Positions 1 to 5,789 of a stretch of 6,772 nucleotides of DNA are shown here, in pieces. Every line of letters begins with the position of its first letter. Positions within the stretch are counted from its first letter, which is position 1. The notes below the pieces were generated by a model, which saw only the letters and a program-made list of their open reading frames with translations, made no database searches and had not been told where the DNA came from. The translations under genes and the position numbers were made by a program. This DNA is from JANNWF01 sp052390415 (GTDB lineage Bacteria; Pseudomonadota; Gammaproteobacteria; Xanthomonadales; Xanthomonadaceae). The stretch spans positions 1 through 6,772 of the forward strand of contig JBQTGY010000092.1 in assembly GCA_052390415.1 (NCBI GenBank). Reading direction: 5' to 3'.

Positions 1-102
1 GCCCGAGCAAGCCTCGAAGCGGCCCAGAAGGCGCAGCGCGCGAATCGCGTCGATCGCCTTGCACCTCTGCGCCCCCTTGCGTTCTCTGCGCCTCCGCGTT
101 GA
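1..102 (+). other. Possible 3' end of an upstream plus-strand gene (uncertain)
   Basis: Reading from base 1, a plus frame stays open for 33 codons and stops at TGA 100-102, reading ARASLEAAQKAQRANRVD and then a proline- and arginine-rich tail. The first half resembles an ordinary alpha-helical C-terminus, but the tail is simply the translation of the TGCG-rich repeat, which often lies outside genes. A minus-strand frame over bases 60-1 also looks coding, with about 85% G or C at third positions. It has no usual start codon before its upstream stop at 117-115, so it cannot begin here in the normal way. No family is recognised, and the stretch may be wholly non-coding. Confidence 0.2.
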
Positions 103-103
103 G
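64..103. repeat. TGCG-rich short tandem repeat, about four degenerate units
   Basis: Four imperfect units of roughly 8-12 bases follow one another: CCTCTGCGCCC, CCTTGCGTT, CTCTGCGC and CTCCGCGTTGAG. Each has a pyrimidine-rich start and a (T/C)GCG core. From memory, similar CTCTGCG / CTTTGCG arrays occur between genes in many environmental bacteria and give rise to spurious peptides such as LCAPLRSLRLRVE. One frame here translates to exactly that string. The units and the intergenic setting are seen directly. The dispersed-family assignment is recalled knowledge and was not searched. Confidence 0.5.
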
Positions 104-115
104 GCTCTTCGCTTC

Positions 116-121
116 TACAAT
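116..121 (+). promoter_or_regulatory. Possible -10 box for the ABC exporter
   Basis: TACAAT matches five of six bases of the sigma-70 -10 consensus and lies 110 bp upstream of the exporter start. No convincing -35 box sits 16-18 bp upstream. TTGAGG at 99-104 is only 11 bp away, which is too close. A GCCGCA/TGCGGC hairpin (122-141, 6-bp stem, 8-base loop) would lie at or just after the start of the transcript. It has no T-run after it on either strand, so it is not an obvious terminator. Confidence 0.25.
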
Positions 122-217
122 GCCGCACCCCGTTTTGCGGCTTCTCACCAAGCGGCGCGGTTGTCCTGTTTACCACACGCACCCATCTACCCTTCCTGCG
201 TCAACGAGAACCCACTG

Positions 218-238
218 ATGTCTGATTCGAATGACTGA
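218..238 (+). other. Possible six-codon leader ORF overlapping the exporter start
   Basis: ATG at 218 opens a frame reading MSDSND that stops at TGA 236-238. It therefore overlaps the exporter's ATG at 231 in a different frame. A weak Shine-Dalgarno-like GAGAA (206-210) sits seven bases before ATG 218, whereas the exporter's own ATG has no recognisable ribosome binding site. Ribosomes ending at 238 could restart at 231, which would be translational coupling. This is an inference from layout only, and such short ORFs are common by chance. Confidence 0.2.
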
Positions 239-2009
239 GCCCGTCAGCGAGCAAGTCCCGGCTGATCGCCGCAAAGCATTGTCCAGCCTGCGTCTGCTGC
301 CTACCTTGGTGCGTCCGCATCTGCAGCTGGTGGCCGGTTGGCTCGGATTTCTGGTGCTGTCATCGGCGGCGACCTTGAGTCTGCCGGTTGCCATGCGGCT
401 GATGATTGATCGAGGCTTCGCCGGCAACGACCCCGCGGCGATTGATCCCTGGTTCGTCGGCTTGCTCGGCGTCGCGTGCGTGTTGGCGATAGCAACCGGG
501 GCTCGGTTCTTCTTTGTCAGCATGCTCGGTGAGCGCGTCGTTACCGATCTCCGACAGAAGCTGTACTCACATCTGCTCGGCCTCGACATGGGCTTTTTCG
601 AGAAGAACCGCAGCGGCGAATTGGTGTCACGGCTATCTGCGGATAGCGAGCAGATTCGCAGTATGGTCGGGTCCAGCGCGTCGATCGCGTTGCGCAGCGT
701 TGTGACTCTGCTGGGCAGTGGGTTGATGTTGGTAATCACCAGCCCACGCTTGGCCGGCATGGCGGCGATTGGCATTCCCTTGGTGGTACTGCCCATCGTG
801 CTTTATGGCCGCCGTGTGCAGGCCATCGCCAAGGAGAGCCAGGATCGGGTCGCCGATGCCAATGCACGCGCCGCCGAGACCTTGGGGGCCATGCACACGG
901 TGCAAAGTTATGCGCGCCAAGGCTTCGAATCGGATCGTTTTGCTAGCGCCTTGCAACGCGCATTGACGGCGGCACGACGGCGCATACGCACTCAGGCGTG
1001 GCTGACCGCTTCAGTCATCCTGCTGGTGTTTGGTGCCATCGTCGGCGTCCTCTGGATGGGTGCGAAGGACGTTGTCGCAGGCACCCTGAGCGCCGGCACG
1101 CTGATCCAGTTTGTTGTCTATGCAGTGTTGGGTGCAGGCTCGGTGGGTGCACTCAGTGAGGTCTGGGCCGAGGTTCAGCGCTCCGCTGGCGGCATGTCAC
1201 GGTTGCAGGAGTTGCTGCAAACCCGATCGGTCATCGCCGCACCAGCGCAGGCGCATGCCCTGCCCTCGCCGCTGCGGGGCGAAATTCGCTTTGAAGACGT
1301 GCGCTTTCACTATCCTTCACGCCCACTGACGCCAGCATTGGATGGCTTCAATCTGCGCCTTGCACCCGGCGAAACCGTAGCCTTGGTGGGGCCATCTGGC
1401 GCTGGCAAGAGCACCGTGTTGCAACTGATCGGGCGCTACTTTGATCCGCAGGGCGGTCGCATCACCCTGGATGGCATTGACCTTCGCGAGCTGGATCCCG
1501 ACGCACTGCGCAGTCAAATCGCGCTGGTGCCGCAAGATCCCGTCATCTTCGCAGCCGATGCCGCAGAGAACATTCGCTACGGTCAATTGGATGCGAGCCA
1601 AGCCGATATCGAAGTCGCTGCGCGTAGCGCGGAAGCGCATGACTTCCTGATCGCCCTGCCGGAGGGTTATGGCACCTGGTTGGGAGAACGCGGCGTGCGC
1701 CTCTCGGGTGGCCAGCAGCAACGGCTTGCGATCGCGCGTGCGGTGCTGAAACAAGCGCCGATCCTGCTCTTGGACGAGGCCACCAGCGCCCTGGATGCGG
1801 CCAGCGAACGCGCCATCCAGCAGGCGCTTGATCGTTTGATCGTCGGCCGCACGACTTTGATCATCGCGCATCGGCTCGCGACCGTGCGCCGCGCGGATCG
1901 CATCGTCGTGCTCGATCAAGGTCGCATCGTCGCCGAAGGCAGCCATGAAGAACTGATGGCGGCAGGTGGCTTGTATGCCGAGTTGGCGCAGTTGCAGTTC
2001 TCGCAATGA
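231..2009 (+). CDS. ABC exporter, fused transmembrane and ATPase domains (MsbA-related family)
   Basis: This is a half-transporter of the type I exporter fold that should form a homodimer in the inner membrane and export a lipid or other hydrophobic substrate using ATP. Residues about 30-320 form the six-helix membrane domain, with hydrophobic stretches near 31-55, 74-98, 152-170, 175-192, 258-276 and 288-306. Residues about 350-590 are the nucleotide-binding domain, with all motifs intact: A-loop Tyr361, Walker A GPSGAGKST (387-395), Q-loop Gln435, signature LSGGQQQR (491-498), Walker B ILLLDE with catalytic Glu516, D-loop SALD (519-522) and switch His547. Its 592 residues are normal for the family. 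ATG 231 is the only likely start: an in-frame stop lies at 216-218 and the next Met is residue 55. There is no clear ribosome binding site. The overall pattern fits the MsbA-related permease/ATPase group rather than MsbA itself, because no lpxK follows. The substrate cannot be told from sequence. Confidence 0.93.
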   Translation: MTEPVSEQVPADRRKALSSLRLLPTLVRPHLQLVAGWLGFLVLSSAATLSLPVAMRLMIDRGFAGNDPAAIDPWFVGLLGVACVLAIATGARFFFVSMLGERVVTDLRQKLYSHLLGLDMGFFEKNRSGELVSRLSADSEQIRSMVGSSASIALRSVVTLLGSGLMLVITSPRLAGMAAIGIPLVVLPIVLYGRRVQAIAKESQDRVADANARAAETLGAMHTVQSYARQGFESDRFASALQRALTAARRRIRTQAWLTASVILLVFGAIVGVLWMGAKDVVAGTLSAGTLIQFVVYAVLGAGSVGALSEVWAEVQRSAGGMSRLQELLQTRSVIAAPAQAHALPSPLRGEIRFEDVRFHYPSRPLTPALDGFNLRLAPGETVALVGPSGAGKSTVLQLIGRYFDPQGGRITLDGIDLRELDPDALRSQIALVPQDPVIFAADAAENIRYGQLDASQADIEVAARSAEAHDFLIALPEGYGTWLGERGVRLSGGQQQRLAIARAVLKQAPILLLDEATSALDAASERAIQQALDRLIVGRTTLIIAHRLATVRRADRIVVLDQGRIVAEGSHEELMAAGGLYAELAQLQFSQ

Positions 2010-2109
2010 GACCCTGCGATCCTGAAACTGCGGCGACGGGGTCTAGCTGCGCTCAAGCGTCGTCACTCTGCGGCAGTCCGAACCCTGAGCCGTATTCGCG
2101 CCGCTTACG

Positions 2110-3213
2110 ATGCTTGATCGCCCTCAAGCAACTGCAAAAGTGAACTTGCGTCTCGACACTGCGGACACCAATCGCCTGTTCTGGCAGCTGCAGCTTGCCG
2201 GCTGGGGTGGCATTTCCCTGTTCAGTTATTTGCTGGCGCTGGTCAATGGGCGTGGCTGGGATGCATGGAAGATCACCTTGCCGGTGTATTTCACGGGCTT
2301 CATTGGCACCCTGGGCTTGCGTCTGCTGTTGCGGCTTTGGCGCGGTCTGTCGCCGCTTCCACTGGCGGCTGCGATCACCTTGCCTGCGGTCATGGTCGGC
2401 GCCTTGATGAGCATCGCCCTCGGATGGTCCTGGGCGCTGACCTGCGTGGACGACTGCGAACCGATGAAGACCAGCAGTTGGCTGGGCGCAATGGTCGGCT
2501 ATACCTACCTGATCCTCGCTTGGGCGTTTCTCTACATCACCTTGCGCGTGTATCGCGCCTTGCTCCAACAAACGCGACAGGCGCTTGAATCAAGCGCAAT
2601 GGCGCATCAGGCGCAGCTGAAGATGCTTCGCTATCAGCTGAATCCGCATTTTCTCTTCAACACCTTGAACGCGATCTCGACCCTGGTGCTGGATCGCGAC
2701 AGCAACACCGCCAACCGCATGGTTCAAAGTCTGTCCGCGTTCCTGCGTTACTCGCTGGACAACGATCCGATGCAGCGGGTCACGCTGGGACAGGAGTTAG
2801 CGGCGGCCGCGTTGTATCTGGATATCGAAAAGATTCGATTCGACGACCGTTTGCGGGTGGTAATCGATGTGCCCGATGAGCTGCGAGGGGCATTGCTGCC
2901 CAGCCTGCTCTTGCAACCCTTGATCGAGAATGCGATCAAGCACGCGATCGCTGGACGCATTGATGGCGGCGAGATTTTGATTCGCGCACGGAGTCAGCAA
3001 GACACCCTGCAAATCACCATCGCCGACGATGGCCCCGGCTGTGGCACCGACGGTCCAGTGCCAGCCGGCGTGGGTCATGGCGTGGGATTGGCGAACACCC
3101 GCGAACGCTTGCGGGTTCTGTACGCCGACCGCCAACAGTTCCGCGCCAATAATCGCGAAGGAAGTGGCTTCGAGGTGAGTTTCAGTCTTCCGCTGGAGCG
3201 TGGAACCGGCTGA
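2110..3213 (+). CDS. Membrane sensor histidine kinase, LytS/AlgZ type (His_kinase family)
   Basis: This 367-aa protein is the sensor of a two-component system paired with the next gene. The N-terminus has about four membrane helices (near 26-46, 57-77, 86-108 and 124-147) and no recognisable periplasmic sensor domain. A short helical linker (150-172) leads to the His_kinase motif YQLNPHFLFNTLN, with His180 as the predicted phosphorylated residue. The ATPase part follows: N-box LIENAIKHA (271-279, Asn274), G1 DDGPG (306-310) and G2 GVGLANTRERL (324-334). Such kinases phosphorylate LytTR regulators. The Cys pair at 112 and 116, between helices 3 and 4, could matter for sensing, but that is a guess. 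The start at ATG 2110 lacks a good ribosome binding site. GTG 2140 is an in-frame alternative that would remove ten non-conserved residues. A 100-bp gap separates it from the exporter. Confidence 0.93.
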   Translation: MLDRPQATAKVNLRLDTADTNRLFWQLQLAGWGGISLFSYLLALVNGRGWDAWKITLPVYFTGFIGTLGLRLLLRLWRGLSPLPLAAAITLPAVMVGALMSIALGWSWALTCVDDCEPMKTSSWLGAMVGYTYLILAWAFLYITLRVYRALLQQTRQALESSAMAHQAQLKMLRYQLNPHFLFNTLNAISTLVLDRDSNTANRMVQSLSAFLRYSLDNDPMQRVTLGQELAAAALYLDIEKIRFDDRLRVVIDVPDELRGALLPSLLLQPLIENAIKHAIAGRIDGGEILIRARSQQDTLQITIADDGPGCGTDGPVPAGVGHGVGLANTRERLRVLYADRQQFRANNREGSGFEVSFSLPLERGTG

Positions 3214-3304
3214 GCATGACTTGCGGCAGTGGGTCGGCAGCGGTGGTGGCCGTTACGCTGACGGTGCCGCGCTCACGTTCGGCATTATTGGGGTGTCGTC
3301 GTCA

Positions 3305-4105
3305 ATGAAACTGCGCGCGCTGATCGTCGATGACGAACCGCTTGCTCGGCGCGGCTTGCGGTTAAGGCTGGCAGCCGACCCGGAGGTCGAAATCGTTGGC
3401 GAGTGTGCACACGGCGCGGCGGCACTGGAGCTGCTGCAAACCGTTGAGTGCGACTTGATCCTGCTCGACGTGCAGATGCCCGGCATGGACGGGTTCGCGA
3501 CGCTGGCCGCGCTGCCCGAAGCCTTGCGCCCCTTGGTCGTCTTTGTCACTGCCTTCGACAGTCACGCGCTGAAGGCATTCGAAGCCGCCGCGCTGGACTA
3601 CCTGCTGAAACCCGTCGAGCCCGAACGACTCACCCAGTGTCTGCAGCGTGTGCGTGCGGCAATGCGCGGACGTCAGGCCGACGCCCATCGCGATGGGCTA
3701 CTTACGCTGTTGCGACAGATTTCGGGACAACCACAACTCGCGCTAAGCGACGCGTTGGCACCCGGTGCGAGCGGTATCACGCAAGCCGATGTGCTGTCGA
3801 TCCGCGATGGCCAGCGCACGGTGCGCGTACCCATCCGCAGCATCCGCTGGATTGAAGCCGCCGGCGACTACATGTGCGTCCACACCGACGATGAAACCCA
3901 CGTCCTGCGATCAACTTTGAGCGAACTCGAAGCACAGCTGGATCCACGCCGTTTTCAACGGGTGCACCGGTCTCGCATCGTCAATTTCACCCGCGTCAAA
4001 GCGCTACGTCCGCACATCAATGGCGAGTACTTTCTCGAATTGGACAGCGGCCATTCCATCAAGTTGAGTCGTAGTTACCGCGAGAAGGTGGAGCTGTTGC
4101 GCTAA
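3305..4105 (+). CDS. LytTR-family response regulator (LytR/AlgR type)
   Basis: This 266-aa transcription factor should be phosphorylated by the kinase encoded just upstream. The receiver domain spans about 3-118, with acidic residues Asp9 and Asp10, phosphoacceptor Asp55 in LILLDVQMPG, Thr82 and Lys102 (LLKPV). A linker of about 40 residues leads to the LytTR DNA-binding domain (about 162-265), recognisable from IEAAGDYMCVHT, FQRVHRSRIVN and the closing IKLSRSYREKV. Length and domain order are typical of AlgR/LytR proteins. The frame is open back to GTG 3200, overlapping the kinase stop, but those extra 35 residues are not part of a receiver domain. ATG 3305 places MKLRALIVDDEP at the N-terminus as expected, and a GGGG-containing site (3290-3293) lies 11 bases upstream. 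The targets are unknown, and no hemC or alginate gene follows as it would at a classic algR locus. Confidence 0.94.
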   Translation: MKLRALIVDDEPLARRGLRLRLAADPEVEIVGECAHGAAALELLQTVECDLILLDVQMPGMDGFATLAALPEALRPLVVFVTAFDSHALKAFEAAALDYLLKPVEPERLTQCLQRVRAAMRGRQADAHRDGLLTLLRQISGQPQLALSDALAPGASGITQADVLSIRDGQRTVRVPIRSIRWIEAAGDYMCVHTDDETHVLRSTLSELEAQLDPRRFQRVHRSRIVNFTRVKALRPHINGEYFLELDSGHSIKLSRSYREKVELLR

Positions 4106-4224
4106 CCCGGTGCACAACACTTGATGAAGCGGGTGGTCTCTGGTCTCCAGCAACAAAAACGCCTGCCGGGTTGCCCCGGCAGGCGTCAGTGTAAGGCTCC
4201 GCTTGTTGAGCGATGCGTCAGCAA
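4106..4224. other. Convergent intergenic spacer
   Basis: This 119-bp spacer lies between the two converging stop codons. It holds the minus-strand terminator. It also has a tandem TGGTCTC copy (about 4134-4147) and a small CTGG-TCT-CCAG palindrome (4140-4150), both of unknown meaning. No separate T-tailed terminator is seen for the plus-strand regulator gene. Confidence 0.6.
4155..4186 (-). terminator. Rho-independent terminator of the IPTL-CTERM gene
   Basis: A perfect 12-bp stem (4159-4170 paired with 4175-4186, arms ACGCCTGCCGGG and CCCGGCAGGCGT) encloses a four-base loop. Read on the minus strand, the GC-rich hairpin is followed directly by TTTTTGTTG, the standard U-tract. It starts about 38 bases after the stop codon of the minus-strand gene. 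On the plus strand the hairpin is followed by CAGTGTAAGG with no T-run, so it may only weakly stop or stabilise the regulator transcript coming the other way. Confidence 0.88.
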
Positions 4225-5559
4225 TCAGCCTTGACGACGGACTACCGCGATACCAGCCAACAGGCTCATCAACATTGCCATCAATGCCAGGGTCCAGACG
4301 TTGTTGGTCGGGATGAAGGCCGGGGCCGGCAACAGCGTGCTGCCCTGCAGATTGAAGGTAAAGGCCTGACCGCCAAAGCTGCAGTTCAGCACGCCACTCG
4401 TCGTACCCACCGAAGCGGAGCTATACGACACCGTCGTCGATGCCGAGCCACCTGCCGGCACAACAATGCTCAGCGGCGAAGCCGTGAACGCGGTGTTGGT
4501 GGGCTGCGTGCAGGTAACCGTAGCCGGCAGCAATCCCGGGTTCTGAAAGCTGATCGGTGCCGTGCTGGCTGCGCCGCCCAGAGGACGGGAAGCCAACGTG
4601 GTCAACGATCCCGACGCAGGCGTGCTGGTCAACACGGGCTGCGTGCCGGCCGGGCAAGTCAAGGTGAAGGTGCGAGCATTCGCCGCGCCAGCGCGGCTTT
4701 CATTGCAGGTCAGCGTTTGCGTGACTTGTGCCTCACCCAGGGTGCACGTGCCCGACAACGGTCCGCCCGAAATCGCACCTGCGCCTTCGGCGGTCACCGA
4801 TTGTCCGAAACCGCTGAAGGGCGCCGTCGGTGCCGTGCAGGTAGTGGTGGTGGTCGACGCCGCGCCGGTCCCTACACCCGCCGTACCGACTGACACCGCT
4901 ACCGACCCGTTACCGGTGGAGCCAACCAACGTGCCACCGGTGAACGGCACAGCCTGACCTGAAGCCGGGTTATAGGCGAACTGCGGTGGTGTGTTGGGAG
5001 TCGGAATCGTGATTGCCGTGCCCGCGTTCTCGTAAACGATGCTGATGATCGTGGCCGGGAAGCCCGTCGCCGCCGTGGTGCTGATCTGCATGTAGCCGTA
5101 ATTTATAGCGTTCGTTGCTTCGTTGAAGAAGCGGATACCCATGAAACCGGTCTGCGTGACCCGAAAGTTGGGAGCGGTCGCCTGGATAGCTGCATTGAAG
5201 ATCGAAGCGGGACCAATCACGGCACCCGGTTGCAGCACAACCAACGGGCCAGCAGCCACCGCCGCAACGCCGCCATGCGAGGCAGCCGGTGTAGGTTGCC
5301 AGTAAAGGCCCAGGTTGCCAGATGACAAATAGGGGTTGAGGTCCCACCCAGCGACTGCACCACCGCTGGTGCCCGTCGCTCCGGTGACGACGTTCACGTA
5401 CACACCTGCCACGGTCTGCGGCACTGCCAGGTTGGTGACCGGGCTGGTAACGATGGCCGCCATTGACACCGAGGACAAGAGACTGGCTGACGCCGCAGCG
5501 GCCAGCAGAATGCCACGCGAGCACCGGCTAGCGCCGGCACGCAGATTGCTTGATTTCAT
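4225..5559 (-). CDS. Secreted IPTL-CTERM surface protein, function unknown
   Basis: This 444-aa exported protein probably stays at the cell envelope. Residues 1-35 form a Sec signal peptide: basic start, hydrophobic stretch near 17-33, likely cleavage after SMA or SMAA. An N-terminal domain (about 36-185) contains GFMGIRFFNEATNAINYGYM and a final YENAG, a layout seen in many PEP/IPTL-CTERM proteins. A Gly/Thr/Ser-rich linker (about 205-240) includes five Thr in a row. A second beta-rich region (about 241-408) has six Cys (241, 272, 285, 302, 350, 393) and looks like Ig-type or choice-of-anchor repeats. The tail IPTNNVWT (416-423), a hydrophobic helix and a final RRQG match the IPTL-CTERM sorting signal, which in this family is handled by exosortase H (not encoded here). 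The start is set at ATG 5559 because TGGGGAAAA lies just upstream. An ATG five codons earlier (5574) lacks such a site. Binding partner or activity cannot be predicted. Confidence 0.88.
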   Translation of the reverse strand: MKSSNLRAGASRCSRGILLAAAASASLLSSVSMAAIVTSPVTNLAVPQTVAGVYVNVVTGATGTSGGAVAGWDLNPYLSSGNLGLYWQPTPAASHGGVAAVAAGPLVVLQPGAVIGPASIFNAAIQATAPNFRVTQTGFMGIRFFNEATNAINYGYMQISTTAATGFPATIISIVYENAGTAITIPTPNTPPQFAYNPASGQAVPFTGGTLVGSTGNGSVAVSVGTAGVGTGAASTTTTTCTAPTAPFSGFGQSVTAEGAGAISGGPLSGTCTLGEAQVTQTLTCNESRAGAANARTFTLTCPAGTQPVLTSTPASGSLTTLASRPLGGAASTAPISFQNPGLLPATVTCTQPTNTAFTASPLSIVVPAGGSASTTVSYSSASVGTTSGVLNCSFGGQAFTFNLQGSTLLPAPAFIPTNNVWTLALMAMLMSLLAGIAVVRRQG

Positions 5560-5562
5560 GCT

Positions 5563-5571
5563 TTTTCCCCA
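5563..5571 (-). promoter_or_regulatory. Ribosome binding site deciding the start of the IPTL-CTERM gene
   Basis: On the minus strand GGGGAAAAA stands a few bases before ATG 5559. It lies inside the first codons of the alternative start at 5574, which has only A- and T-rich sequence before it. The site therefore favours MKSSN as the true N-terminus, and that also puts the basic residues of the signal peptide at the right distance. Confidence 0.6.
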
Positions 5572-5600
5572 CATTTTTATGAGTTACAGGGCTGTGTTTT

Positions 5601-5615
5601 TGCCATTCCTTGGCA
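5601..5615. promoter_or_regulatory. Small palindrome TGCCA-N5-TGGCA, possible operator
   Basis: A perfect 5-bp inverted repeat with a five-base centre (TGCCATTCCTTGGCA) lies 42 bp upstream of the IPTL-CTERM start codon. It overlaps a direct repeat (TGCCATTC / TGGCATTC). The position would suit a transcription factor site acting on the minus-strand promoter. No binding protein is identified, and a 5-bp arm can occur by chance. Confidence 0.25.
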
Positions 5616-5732
5616 TTCACGGCGACCTCCCCAGAATCATGCACGTACCGCTCTCGCCGCCCGCGCACCGCCTTAGCCCCAGAGTCTGCCACAGGCTCGC
5701 AGCCGACGCGAGATCAATTACGCGTCAAAGTC

Positions 5733-5760
5733 GCGACAACACTCGGCAAACCGCGATAAT
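5733..5760 (+). promoter_or_regulatory. Possible sigma-70 promoter of the sulfotransferase gene
   Basis: GCGACA (5733-5738, four of six matches to the -35 consensus) and GATAAT (5755-5760, five of six to the -10 consensus) are separated by 16 bp. Transcription would begin near 5767, giving a leader of about 23 bases before ATG 5790. The match is moderate and unconfirmed. Confidence 0.35.
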
Positions 5761-5789
5761 TCTCGCCACAACCTGCTCAGATTCCGTGC

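Larger units (their letters stand above)
5560..5789. other. Divergent intergenic region with promoters for both flanking genes
   Basis: These 230 bp must hold the start signals of the minus-strand IPTL-CTERM gene and the plus-strand sulfotransferase gene. The half near 5560-5620 is AT-rich, including CATAAAAATG on the minus strand, and fits a promoter and leader. The middle (5621-5730) is GC-rich with no ORF or RNA structure that I can support. No sigma-54 motif was found. Confidence 0.5.

Noticed and set aside
99..121. TTGAGG plus TACAAT as a complete promoter
   Set aside because: The spacer is 11 bp instead of 16-18, so only the -10-like box is kept, at low confidence.
122..141. GCCGCA / TGCGGC hairpin as a terminator of an upstream gene
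   Set aside because: The stem is 6 bp with an 8-base loop and there is no T-run on either strand. It is mentioned only as a possible leader structure.
170..796. Long minus-strand ORF of 208 codons opposite the exporter
   Set aside because: It lies wholly antisense to the strongly supported membrane domain of the ABC exporter, its product is Arg/Ser-rich with no domain, and such shadows are expected in GC-rich DNA.
1317..2006. Minus-strand ORF of 229 codons opposite the ATPase domain
   Set aside because: The plus strand carries every ABC ATPase motif here. The antisense product has no recognisable features.
2009..2044. AGACCC / GGGTCT inverted repeat after the exporter stop as a terminator
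   Set aside because: The stem is only 6 bp, the loop is 24 bases and no T-run follows, so it does not meet the usual terminator pattern.
4213..4893. Plus-strand ORF of 226 codons opposite the IPTL-CTERM gene
   Set aside because: The product is low-complexity and rich in Arg, Gln and Gly. The minus strand has a signal peptide, ribosome binding site, sorting tail and terminator, so the plus frame is a shadow.
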